Source: Pseudomonas sediminis
GTDB taxonomy: Bacteria; Pseudomonadota; Gammaproteobacteria; Pseudomonadales; Pseudomonadaceae
Assembly: GCF_039555755.1 (NCBI RefSeq)
Contig: NZ_CP154631.1
Span: 496,001-560,000, forward strand
Direction of reading: 5' to 3'
DNA: 64,000 nt
Every line of letters starts with the position of its first letter. Positions within the stretch are counted from its first letter, which is position 1. Made by a program: the position numbers and the translations under genes. This document shows positions 1 to 8,249 of this stretch, piece after piece. The notes under the pieces are model-generated. The model was not told the origin of the DNA. It did no database searches and saw nothing but the letters and a program-made list of their open reading frames with translations.

Positions 1-124
1 TGAGGAGGCCCGCAAACAGATCGCAACACCGGAAGACATCAACTATGCCCAGCTGATCAGCTGGCTGGTAAGCCTGGCCGTTGCGCGCAAAATCATTCGC
101 GTGAAGGCGACAGATAAAGGTTGA
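1..124 (+). CDS. C-terminal end of an unidentified protein (partial)
   Basis: An open frame runs from the window edge to a TGA at 122-124. It reads about 40 residues, ending in a helix-like hydrophobic stretch (SWLVSLAVARKIIRV) and a short basic tail. The start lies outside the window, no family can be recognised from this fragment, and no function is proposed. It points in the same direction as the AAA+ gene at 426 but is separated from it by 300 bp of decayed sequence. Confidence 0.45.
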   Translation, partial: EEARKQIATPEDINYAQLISWLVSLAVARKIIRVKATDKG

Positions 125-150
125 ACTCGGCAGCTCTAACCCTAAAGCTT

Positions 151-350
151 TCAAACAATCAGTTGCGGCAATGTCTTACCAGCCAGGCCGGCAATCCCCC
201 AGTCCCCCTCCTCAAGGCTGAGTTGAGGGTTGATATGCATCACCCTCGCTCCAAACGCTGTGGGCAATAGCCGATAGCTCAGCGGCCGGATAGACAACGC
301 CCGAGGTGACCAAATTCCCCTGACGCAGACCTCTTCGAGTCAGACGATTT
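151..350 (-). pseudogene. Decayed SIR2-family (sirtuin) C-terminal remnant
   Basis: Read on the minus strand, one frame gives LTRRGLRQG then TSGVVYPAAEL. A second frame continues with ARVMHINPQLSLEEGDWG and GLAGKTLPQLIV before a TGA at 153-151. In SIR2 deacylases the order is an N/D-DLTRR segment, then the GTSGVVYPAA NAD-binding motif, then the VI-INP motif and a C-terminal G-AGE-LP-L. The order matches here, but the middle of the protein is missing and a frameshift separates the last two blocks. There is no start codon or intact domain, so it is a fossil. The assignment rests on motif recognition only. Confidence 0.55.
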
Positions 351-425
351 AACCCGTCACGGCTCGCGACACATTACGTCGCAAGGTGTTGCAAGAATGC
401 CTCCATGGTCAAAGGAGAACTCGCC

Positions 426-2597
426 ATGCCAAAGCCCACCCGCAAATCCGGCCCCCACAGTCAAGACACATGCCCGCTGGCTATAGCGTGGATGTTCAAG
501 TTGATGCTCGACTGTTCTGGCCATCGTGGCTTTATCAACCACTGCTGCTTCAGTGATGATGATGTCGCCCGTGAGCTGGGGGTCTACTGGCTGATTGAAG
601 ATGACGACAGTGATGATGAAGACGCGGTGCCGGTACCGGTCTTTCTCACCCATAGATCCGGGCCCTCAAAAAAAGCGCGCAAACCTAGCTTCCACGAACG
701 CACGCTGGCCGCGCTGCGTGCGGAGCGCAAGCTTTTCGACAAAGCCTTCCCTAACCCCTCACTGCCAGACAACCTCCAGGCAAATCTGGAGAACCTCGCG
801 CGGCTAATTGGCCTGGATGAAATTGAGCAGAAGCTGATCGGCTTCTGCTCACTGATGAATACGGACACTCTGCTGGACGACTGCTGCAACCAGCTCGGCT
901 ACATCGGCTTTAACCGCCTCACGAGGATTCTGAGCATCCTGCTGGACGTCCCGCAGAATGACATTCGCGTGCGGCTTTCGGCAGAGGGTCGTCTGGTGCA
1001 GTCGGGCTTGATTGAAACCAACCTGCGCAGCAGTGCGCGAAATCACCTGTCTGATTTGCTGGGCTTTAACAACAAAGACCTGCTGTTTTCAGTACGTCAC
1101 CATCAGGGCAGTGCCATCGGACTCTTTCAGAGCGCCTTTCGTCCCGCCCCTGATAGCGTGTTGCGTGCCGACGACTTTACCCACCTCAGTGTGCCCCTGA
1201 GTATCGCCCGCCCCTATCTGCAACAGGTACTGGAGGAGAAGAAGCTGGGGGTGAACATTCTGATCTACGGCCCGCCCGGCACAGGCAAGAGTCAGCTCAC
1301 CCGCATGCTGGCAAACGAACTATGCGCCGAGCTCTATGAGATTGCCTGCACGGATAACAATGGCGACCCGATTGATCGCCGCGGACGGCTGTGCGCCCTT
1401 CGCTCAGCGATGTGCGTACTCGGCCAGCAAAAGACGCTGCTGGTGCTGGATGAGATTGAAGACCTGTTCAGTGGCAGCAGCGAGCTGGCCATGCTGGCGG
1501 GCCAGGAGCGGCAGAAGGGCTGGATCAATCGCATGCTGGAGGAGAACCCCATCCCCTGCTTCTGGCTCACCAATAACATCCATGCCCTGGACAATGCCTA
1601 TATTCGGCGTTTCGACCTTGTTCTCAGGCTGGAAAACCCGCCGCGGCGACAGCGTGAGAACATCATTCGCAGCGCCAGCCACAATCGGCTCAGCCAGCCG
1701 TTGATCGACAAGCTGGCGAACCATGAACAGTTGATGCCAGCCGTCATCACACGGGCGATGAGCGTGGCGAGTATTCAGGATCAGACAAACGCGACCAATC
1801 TGGACACCACTGTTGAGTTCCTGGTCAATGCCACGCTGCAAGCCCAGGGCTTTCCGCGTCTTGGCCAGGGTCGCATGCAGACCTTGCCTGCGTTTTACAG
1901 CCCAGAACTGGCCAATACCGATGTACCGCTCGATCAGCTCTTAGGTGGGCTGCGTAATCATGGCGAAGCGCGCCTGTGCTTTTACGGCCCTCCCGGTACC
2001 GGCAAGACCGCATTTGGTCACTGGCTGGCGCAGCAACTCGGCAAGCCACTGCTGACCCGCCGTGCATCCGACCTGATTTCACCTTATGTGGGAATGACCG
2101 AGCAAAACTTCGCCCGGGCATTTGAGCAGGCCAACGACGATGATGCGATCCTGCTGCTCGATGAGGTGGACAGTTTTCTGCAGGACCGGCGCAACGCACG
2201 GCATAGCTGGGAGATCAGTGCGGTAAACGAAATGCTGACACAGATGGAAAGCTACCGTGGCCTCTTTATCGCCTCCACCAACCTGATGGATAACCTCGAC
2301 GAAGCGGCCCTGCGGCGTTTCGACTTGAAGATTAGTTTTGGCTACCTCACTGCCGAGCAAATCACTCAACTGCTTCGCCAGCATCTACACCAGATGGGCT
2401 TGAAGAAACCGGACAGCCTTAAGCTCGCCCGGCTACTCAGACAAAGTTGCCTTACACCGGGTGATTTTGCACTGGTGGCCAGACGCGCTCGCTTCAACCC
2501 CTTCACGGACGCCAATCAAGTGATTGATGCGCTGCTGGCTGAGAGCAGCCTGAAAAGCGCCAGCAATATGAGAGCCATTGGCTTTGCCGAGTGGTAG
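426..2597 (+). CDS. Double-AAA+ ATPase
   Basis: A 723-residue cytosolic protein with two AAA+ modules. The first has Walker A GPPGTGKS near residues 281-288 and Walker B LLVLDEIED near 340. The second has GPPGTGKT near 520 and LLLDEVDS near 575. The roughly 270-residue N-terminal region has no motif I recognise and carries an acidic patch (DDDSDDEDA). I chose ATG 426 over the in-frame ATG 405 because AAAGGAGA lies 8-9 bases upstream of 426. A WYL regulator follows 130 bp downstream on the same strand. Such ATPases usually remodel or unfold a partner, and the partner is not evident here. Pairing with a WYL protein on an island suggests a stress or anti-phage role, which is inference. Confidence 0.85.
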   Translation: MPKPTRKSGPHSQDTCPLAIAWMFKLMLDCSGHRGFINHCCFSDDDVARELGVYWLIEDDDSDDEDAVPVPVFLTHRSGPSKKARKPSFHERTLAALRAERKLFDKAFPNPSLPDNLQANLENLARLIGLDEIEQKLIGFCSLMNTDTLLDDCCNQLGYIGFNRLTRILSILLDVPQNDIRVRLSAEGRLVQSGLIETNLRSSARNHLSDLLGFNNKDLLFSVRHHQGSAIGLFQSAFRPAPDSVLRADDFTHLSVPLSIARPYLQQVLEEKKLGVNILIYGPPGTGKSQLTRMLANELCAELYEIACTDNNGDPIDRRGRLCALRSAMCVLGQQKTLLVLDEIEDLFSGSSELAMLAGQERQKGWINRMLEENPIPCFWLTNNIHALDNAYIRRFDLVLRLENPPRRQRENIIRSASHNRLSQPLIDKLANHEQLMPAVITRAMSVASIQDQTNATNLDTTVEFLVNATLQAQGFPRLGQGRMQTLPAFYSPELANTDVPLDQLLGGLRNHGEARLCFYGPPGTGKTAFGHWLAQQLGKPLLTRRASDLISPYVGMTEQNFARAFEQANDDDAILLLDEVDSFLQDRRNARHSWEISAVNEMLTQMESYRGLFIASTNLMDNLDEAALRRFDLKISFGYLTAEQITQLLRQHLHQMGLKKPDSLKLARLLRQSCLTPGDFALVARRARFNPFTDANQVIDALLAESSLKSASNMRAIGFAEW

Positions 2598-2605
2598 GTC
2601 CTGGA

Positions 2606-2635
2606 AGGTTCGGCAGCCGTGAGGTTGCTGAACCT
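2606..2635 (+). terminator. Inverted repeat after the AAA+ gene
   Basis: AGGTTCGGCA (2606-2615) pairs with TGCTGAACCT (2626-2635) at 9 of 10 positions across a 10-base loop, starting 9 bases after the ATPase stop. There is no strong T-run, so it may be a weak terminator or an operator for the WYL gene that follows. Confidence 0.35.
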
Positions 2636-2729
2636 ACTGCTGATTTGTTGGTGTCAGGGCATCCCTATGATGCAGTTGCTTGGAATACCGGGGCTGGGCA
2701 TGATGCCAATTAGACACTTCCAGACAAGG

Positions 2730-3758
2730 ATGCCCGCTGTGCCATCAGCCACCAGCCGCAGCACACTGACCCGCCAATGGGAACTGCTCAAGCTGCTGCC
2801 GCCCAAGGGGCCTGGGATCACAACGCTTGAGTTACAACGCCTACTCGGTGACGCAGGGCACGAAACCACAAAGCGCACCATTGAACGTGATCTGGTAGAG
2901 CTTTCTAGGCTGTTCCCCCTGCAATGCAATAACAAAGGCATGCCCTACGGTTGGCACTGGATGCCCGGAAAAAGCGCCGAGCTTCCAGGCATCACCCTTG
3001 GTGAAGCCCTGACCTTGCGGCTGGTAGAAGGCAGCATTCGCCCCTTGATACCGGCTTTTATGCTGAAAACGCTTGAGCCGCGTTTCAACCTGGCCCGGCA
3101 AAAGCTGGAAGCCATGAGCGAAGAAAACCCTTCGGCTCGCTGGCTGGACAAGGTGGCCAGCGTGCAGCCAGAACTCACGCAAATCCCTCCAGAAATCAAC
3201 GCCGACCTTCTCGACGTGATTCAGCAAGCGCTGATGAACGATACCCAGCTCAGCTGCCGCTACTACTCAGCCCACAAGAATCAATATCACAACTTCACCC
3301 TTAACCCACTGGGCTTGGTTCAGCGAGCCCACACTACCTACCTCATAGCCAGCGCCGAACCCTTCGACGACATCCGTCAGTTCGTTGTTCATCGTTTCGA
3401 AGAGGCACGTGGATTGCCGACTCAATGCTTCAAGCCGGAAGGGTTTGACCTGCAGGACTATGTCGATAGTGGCGCCATGCAGTTTGGAACCCACGAGAAG
3501 ATCAAGCTCGAAGCCTGGATCAGCGCAGGACTCGCGCGCCTGCTGCAAGAGGCGCCCATATCCCACGACATGCTGCTGGTCACAGAAGATGAAGGCTCAC
3601 GACTAACCGCCACGGTGAATGACAGCTGGGAGCTGAAGTGGTGGATTTTGTCCCACGCTGGATCCATTCAGATACAACAACCACTGGGTCTCAGAGACGA
3701 GATCCAGCAACGACTACGGGCGGCTCTAGAGCTGCATGAGCAAGTGCCTAACAGTTGA
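2730..3758 (+). CDS. WYL-domain transcriptional regulator
   Basis: A 342-residue protein with an N-terminal winged helix-turn-helix (about 10-70, including the recognition-helix segment TKRTIERDLVELS) and a WYL ligand-sensing region (about 170-260) with LNPLGLV and VVHRFEEARG. WYL regulators repress or activate defence and DNA-damage genes and sense nucleic-acid ligands through the WYL fold. The frame is open back to 2619. ATG 2730 was preferred because it gives the same length and domain start as the paralogue at 20876, but no good ribosome binding site precedes it, so the start is uncertain. It probably regulates the upstream AAA+ gene. Confidence 0.8.
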   Translation: MPAVPSATSRSTLTRQWELLKLLPPKGPGITTLELQRLLGDAGHETTKRTIERDLVELSRLFPLQCNNKGMPYGWHWMPGKSAELPGITLGEALTLRLVEGSIRPLIPAFMLKTLEPRFNLARQKLEAMSEENPSARWLDKVASVQPELTQIPPEINADLLDVIQQALMNDTQLSCRYYSAHKNQYHNFTLNPLGLVQRAHTTYLIASAEPFDDIRQFVVHRFEEARGLPTQCFKPEGFDLQDYVDSGAMQFGTHEKIKLEAWISAGLARLLQEAPISHDMLLVTEDEGSRLTATVNDSWELKWWILSHAGSIQIQQPLGLRDEIQQRLRAALELHEQVPNS

Positions 3759-3762
3759 TTGA

Positions 3763-4165
3763 AGGGTTCTACAGCAAGCTGGTGGTTGGTTGTTCGATGC
3801 ATCACCGTCAGGATCGGCAGATGGTGATCCGAGCGGTGGAGATGGCAATCTGGCAGCGCCAGGGTGACTGGTCAGTGATCCTGCATTCGGCTCGCGGTAG
3901 CCAATTCACCAGTGCTGACTAGCAGCCCTTTCTGAATCGCAACACGCCGGCCTGCAGCATGAACGCAGTCTGGCATTTCGGCGACAATGCTGCCTTTGAA
4001 GGCTTCTTCGGTCAGCTCAAACGGGAGCGTGTTGCCCATCAGTCGTATCGAACTCGTGATGAAGCAAGCACGAGCGGATTTATTCGCCTGGTATATCGAG
4101 GAAGAGGAGTGGCCAAGCACTGCTCCCTCCCGGTTGCAAGACACTCCTTACCATCTACGCGAGCA
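3763..4165 (+). pseudogene. IS3-family transposase (OrfB) remnant
   Basis: The translation gives FYSKLVVGCSMHHRQDRQMV, then ILHSARGSQFTSAD, an in-frame TAG, then ACSMNAVWHFGDNAAFEGFF, LKRERV and YRTRDEA. A frame change follows, with WYIEEEE downstream. This is the C-terminal half of an IS3-type DDE integrase domain: the HSDRGSQYTS motif has lost its Asp (HSARG), while the DNA-x2-E glutamate region is still present. No inverted repeats or OrfA are visible. It marks this spot as an old insertion or rearrangement site. Confidence 0.75.
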
Positions 4166-4182
4166 TAATCCGGGTAGATTAT

Positions 4183-4809
4183 TCATGATTTATTTGAATT
4201 TAGAACAACTCGTATAAATGAGCGGAGCTCTGCAAAACCCTCGGTACGTGTATGGCATCGGTCGAGATAATGACCTTTAATGCCAAATTTAGTTGGCCCA
4301 TCCCGGTCACACTGCTGTGAGTCTCCGATCATCCATGTCTCATGGGCAGCGACGCCGAGTTGGTCAATCACGTACCGGTAGATCCTAGTGTCTGGCTTCA
4401 GCGCTCCAACCTCGAAACTGTAGCCGTATCCGTCCAGGCCGGGAAAGAGACGTTCTATCGGCTCCCGGTACGGAAGGGCGAGGTTCGAGCAGATCGCGAC
4501 TTTTATGCCCGCTGACTGCAGTGCTTCGATAGCTAGCAGTGCGTCCTCGTAGGGTTCGATACGCTGGAGCTCTGAATCTAGCTCTGCTTGAATCCGCTCC
4601 AGCTCAGAGGGCAAAAGTGCGATTCCGAAATGAGCCGCCGCCGCTTCAAGGCTCAGCGGATTCGTCATAATGATCTTGGCATCGTCAGCACGAACGCCTC
4701 GACCTCGCAGCCTACCAATCTTCAGTACCTGCCTGTAGGGATGGCAGCCTTTGTGGATTTTCAGGACAGTTCCAAAGGCATCGAGAATCACGGCTTTTAC
4801 GCGGGGCAC
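4183..4809 (-). CDS. HAD-superfamily hydrolase (subfamily IA)
   Basis: A 208-residue haloacid-dehalogenase-like phosphatase. Motif I is LDAFGTVL (nucleophile Asp near residue 8), motif II is ICSN, motif III is the Lys in GALKPD, and motif IV is GDSQQCDRDG. The cap between motifs I and II is helical, typical of subfamily IA. The frame is open back to 5058, but GTG 4809 is preceded by AGGA at a 6-base spacing and gives the normal family length and motif I position. The substrate is unknown. It stands alone between an IS3 remnant and the recombinase gene, as island cargo. Confidence 0.75.
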   Translation of the reverse strand: MPRVKAVILDAFGTVLKIHKGCHPYRQVLKIGRLRGRGVRADDAKIIMTNPLSLEAAAAHFGIALLPSELERIQAELDSELQRIEPYEDALLAIEALQSAGIKVAICSNLALPYREPIERLFPGLDGYGYSFEVGALKPDTRIYRYVIDQLGVAAHETWMIGDSQQCDRDGPTKFGIKGHYLDRCHTRTEGFAELRSFIRVVLNSNKS

Positions 4810-5051
4810 GGGTATTCCTATCTGAGCGTTAGGGACAACCTGATCTTCGCCGAATTGCCTGGCTTGTTCTACGCCTGTCCTGTTTTCCCCGGAGCAGCCA
4901 GCCAAGACCGAGCGACTGATGAGTACGCTGGACACCATTAACGGACGCTGGGGACGAGGGACGCAGCGGCCGAGGCGCCCGGCCAAAACAGCCGAACGGA
5001 GCATTCGACGGGAGAGATCTACTGAAGGTCGACGCCCGGTGAGCTCGACAA

Positions 5052-5921
5052 TCAGCAATCAATGCGCATGGCCTTCGCACGAGATCGAGCGTATGCAGCA
5101 TGTGTTGTTCGAACTTTCGATAAGTCTGCTTCGCACGCAGGCCTGACCTGAACAGCCTCGGCGCGGCCAAATCGTTTATCACCATATCGAGCAATAGAGT
5201 CCGTCGCTTGATGACCCATCACATAAGCAATTTCGACCCGCGACAGTCCCGATGCCTTGAGGTTTGATCCGAACTGGTGGCGCAACGTGTACATACTCGG
5301 CACCTTTTTACGAGGAAAGGTCTCAAGAGCCGCGCGATGGATCGCTATTCGGATTGAGTCCAAGCTCCTGCCTTGAGAATGGAAAGCCTCAAGAGCATTG
5401 CTTACCAGCCTGCAGAAATCCTCACTGGCTTCAAGCACTCGGTCAGCACCACGCAGACCGCCATGGCTGTGTTTCGCGCCAGGAATCACGATGCGATTGC
5501 CATTGACGCTGATGCCACTGAGTTCACAAGGGCGCGCGCCTGTCATACTGATCAACAAAAGGGCCCCCGCCTCAACCACCTGCTCCTTTGCTAACAGCTC
5601 CTTGACCCAGCGCCCAAGCTCTTCATCAGAAATTCTCTGCCGCCGAGCCTGCTGGCGTTTGCGAGGCAGGCCCAAAACGGTAACAGGGTTGAGTGTCCGA
5701 TTGATTTCCTGGGCAATCCAGAAGTGATTCCGGAGCTTTTGATCCAGCGCGAGTGCATTGCGCAACCGCCTGAAATAGTCGGGCCGATATTCAGGCGCAG
5801 CCCTCAATAAAGCACCAATGATACTGACCTCATTTAGCTCACTGACCGGGATATCGGGCAAACGATTGGCGTAGAAGTGATTCGCTAGTGAGCGGTAAGC
5901 ATTTTGGGTCTCTGTGTTCAT
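5052..5921 (-). CDS. Tyrosine-type site-specific recombinase/integrase
   Basis: A 289-residue protein with an N-terminal helical DNA-binding region and a C-terminal catalytic domain. The first catalytic Arg is in TGARPCEL (near residue 131), the second in YTLRHQFG (near 214), followed by GHQATDSIARYG with the His near 237 and the nucleophile Tyr near 245. The usual His of the HxLRH motif is Tyr here, a substitution tolerated in some recombinases. The C-terminal 45 residues are basic. It could be the enzyme that mobilised part of this island, or a stranded remnant of another element, since it is not at an island edge visible in this window. Confidence 0.8.
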   Translation of the reverse strand: MNTETQNAYRSLANHFYANRLPDIPVSELNEVSIIGALLRAAPEYRPDYFRRLRNALALDQKLRNHFWIAQEINRTLNPVTVLGLPRKRQQARRQRISDEELGRWVKELLAKEQVVEAGALLLISMTGARPCELSGISVNGNRIVIPGAKHSHGGLRGADRVLEASEDFCRLVSNALEAFHSQGRSLDSIRIAIHRAALETFPRKKVPSMYTLRHQFGSNLKASGLSRVEIAYVMGHQATDSIARYGDKRFGRAEAVQVRPACEADLSKVRTTHAAYARSRAKAMRIDC

Positions 5922-6488
5922 GCTGATTCTTCTTTCTTATACGTACGAAGGAGCTCGCACATAACCAGCATGCTCAATGAGCAAAAGCTATCGCAACAGG
6001 ATAATCAATTATTTTTACATAACGAAGATCGAGTGAGCGTCAAGGCAGACAGCCTTGTCCTGCGTGGACATAGGTTCGTTGATTGAAGATGAAACCTGAC
6101 GTGTATATGTAACTGAGATATGGCGGCTATCGGTCGGCCCTGTTAAACAAATCCACTTCAATTCTTGTCCGCGAAAATAGGCAGTTTTAATTGAAATCTG
6201 AGCCAATTCCGGCATTGAAATAGCCTCATATTTCGCATAGCGACACATCAAGCGCGAGTTTTCGACTTCACGCCAGCGGACCTAGACGACACCGACTTTT
6301 TCAACAGAGTCGGCCAGCAGCGGAAGGTCGATTACGTGCCTGGTTACACAAGCAACCACGAGCCACGCACATTATCAGAGATAAGATTTAGAAAGCGCTG
6401 AGCGACTCAGCTGGGCTGCTTGCTCTTCCCTGGCCCACCAGCGCCTCTAAATCATCAACTCAAACTCCTCAGAGCCAGAGACTGTGAT
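5922..6488. other. Intergenic stretch with no supportable gene
   Basis: About 570 bp, AT-rich at 5930-6240. A minus-strand frame (6015-6251) begins only at a TTG/ATG without a ribosome binding site and shows no family signature. A plus-strand open frame (6219-6401, reading FDFTPADLDDTDFFNRVG) has no start codon and may be a gene tail. I see no RNA gene or clear terminator. Confidence 0.4.
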
Positions 6489-8024
6489 TCACAGCGCTCT
6501 GTAAAACAACTCCTGAACGTCTTCGGCGCACTCGAACGCGCAGCCAAGCGCCTGTTCCTTGGCCGGGGTCAGATAGCCGAGCACCTGCTGCAGCGCTTCC
6601 AGTCCCTGATCCAGGGTGTCGGCCTCCATCACGCTTCGGAGAACCTGCACATACCAGTTGTGATCAGAAAGCATGGTGATACGTGCCCGCTCGGCCTGCT
6701 GGAATACCCGAACAATAAGCCGGCCCTGAATCATCATGTACGTGACCTGGAGTTCGAGGCTGCTCCACAGTTCGTCGCTGTTCCTGAGCGCGAGCACGGT
6801 GGACAAGGTTTGCGCCAACAAGTACTGCCCCAGCAGTTCCGCACGGTCCGGGCTGCGATTCCCCAGGTGGGTTTCCACCGCATAGAAGGCGCCGAAACAG
6901 CAGTCGGTCAGTGCGGCGACGAGTTGCCGGCCCTGGGGATTACCCTCCATCTGCAGGCGGGAAACGACATCGCCGATCACGTCGTCGTACACAGCGGACA
7001 GCACGTCGTCCAGCACGCGGGGCAGTTGTGGTTCGTCGGCGGCCGACGACGGCCCCCGGTTGCACAGCGCCACGACCAGCTCCTTTAGCATATTGGTCAT
7101 TACCAGCACTTCGTTTTCTGAAAACTGATCGAAGAACTGGAAGTCGTAGTCGTTGATGTAGAGGTTTTTCTCTTCACAACGGATGCTGCGGATTTCGCTG
7201 ATCGGGAAGTGCTCGAGCTTTCTGAGCGTGCCTTTGGCCCAGACGGCCTGGGCGGTCACGACCAGGAAATCCTTGGCGGTCTGCAGGAAGGTGTTGTCGG
7301 CGATCATTAGGATATCGTAGGGCTTGATCTGCCCCGCCGAAATCTCGATGACTTTCTGGACCTTGTAGACCTTGATGGCAGGTGCGATCTGGATCTGTCG
7401 GGACAGCCGGTGCCGCTTTGCCACCGCATTGACGATCTGCAGGTGCTCCTGCTGGTAGCTGCCTTCGAAGGCCGGCTCGCGACTGGGCTCCGCGGCCTGC
7501 GGTGCGGGGGCAACGACTGCGGCCGGGTTGGCGCTGACGGGTGCGCCATCGCGCACGCCCGGCACCTGGTTGGCAACGGGATCCGCCACCTCAGCCACGG
7601 CGGCTGGCTCCATGTGTTCGACACGCTCCTGCAACTGCTGCGCCAGCTTTTCCATCAGTTGCAGCAGGACCTTAGGCTTCATGCCTGAGCCTGCCATGCC
7701 GAAGGCGCAGGCGTTGCCCAGCAGCAGTTCAGAACCTTTGACGGCGCGCAACTGGGCGGTGGACTTGAACTCGTCCCACGACATGTGGGTTTTCGCCGAG
7801 GTGGTGGTCCAGTCGTTTTTCCAGAACAGGCCTTCGGAGGTAAACGCCAGGCCATTCTTGGCCGACCCAAAGACGGTGGCGTCGACAATGGCATACACGT
7901 TGACCGAAGCGGGCATACCGTACGACGCATAGGCATTTTCAGCTTTCTTACGCGGGATGTCCGGGGTGACATAGAACCCCTCGCAATGGAAGTTCTGCAA
8001 AACTCCAAGTACCTGTTTTTCCAT
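6489..8024 (-). CDS. Protein with two PH-like modules (third protein-coding gene of the TerB-type cassette)
   Basis: A 511-residue protein. Residues about 25-130 contain a module (IVDATVFGSAKNGLAFT) matching the N-terminal module of the TerB-like protein at 9752-11431. A Pro/Ala-rich linker follows (about 150-200). A second, more diverged copy then appears near residues 250-330 (IADNTFLQTAKDFLVVT). The shared signature is D-x-T-x4-[AG]-K-[DN]-x4-T followed by alternating beta-type segments, resembling bacterial PH-like domains. The C-terminal 150 residues are predicted helical. Start ATG 8024 is supported by GAGAGG 5-6 bases upstream. It lies 225 bp downstream of the previous gene on the same strand. 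The function is unknown; a membrane or protein-binding partner is inferred. Confidence 0.7.
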   Translation of the reverse strand: MEKQVLGVLQNFHCEGFYVTPDIPRKKAENAYASYGMPASVNVYAIVDATVFGSAKNGLAFTSEGLFWKNDWTTTSAKTHMSWDEFKSTAQLRAVKGSELLLGNACAFGMAGSGMKPKVLLQLMEKLAQQLQERVEHMEPAAVAEVADPVANQVPGVRDGAPVSANPAAVVAPAPQAAEPSREPAFEGSYQQEHLQIVNAVAKRHRLSRQIQIAPAIKVYKVQKVIEISAGQIKPYDILMIADNTFLQTAKDFLVVTAQAVWAKGTLRKLEHFPISEIRSIRCEEKNLYINDYDFQFFDQFSENEVLVMTNMLKELVVALCNRGPSSAADEPQLPRVLDDVLSAVYDDVIGDVVSRLQMEGNPQGRQLVAALTDCCFGAFYAVETHLGNRSPDRAELLGQYLLAQTLSTVLALRNSDELWSSLELQVTYMMIQGRLIVRVFQQAERARITMLSDHNWYVQVLRSVMEADTLDQGLEALQQVLGYLTPAKEQALGCAFECAEDVQELFYRAL

Positions 8025-8249
8025 AACTGCCTCTCTCTGGATCAGCTCCGTCCGCCATCGTTGCGTACGGTGTTCGATGCATGTTCTGAGCGATACCCAG
8101 CCCGTGACTGCCTGCTGCCGCAGGCCGGCTCCGCGCGGGTCTGATTGACTTCGCCTGCCAGGCGGAGCCATCTGTCCACGATGCGCGTGGCACAGCCAAC
8201 TCAGCGAACAGTGGCCGGGGCTCTTTGTAGTGTGTTTGCCAGGCGGTAT

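Noticed and set aside
6015..6251. 78-codon minus-strand frame in the AT-rich gap
   Set aside because: No ribosome binding site and no recognisable signature.
6219..6401. Plus-strand open stretch reading FDFTPADLDDTDFFNRVG
   Set aside because: No start codon; could be the tail of a lost gene but cannot be assigned.
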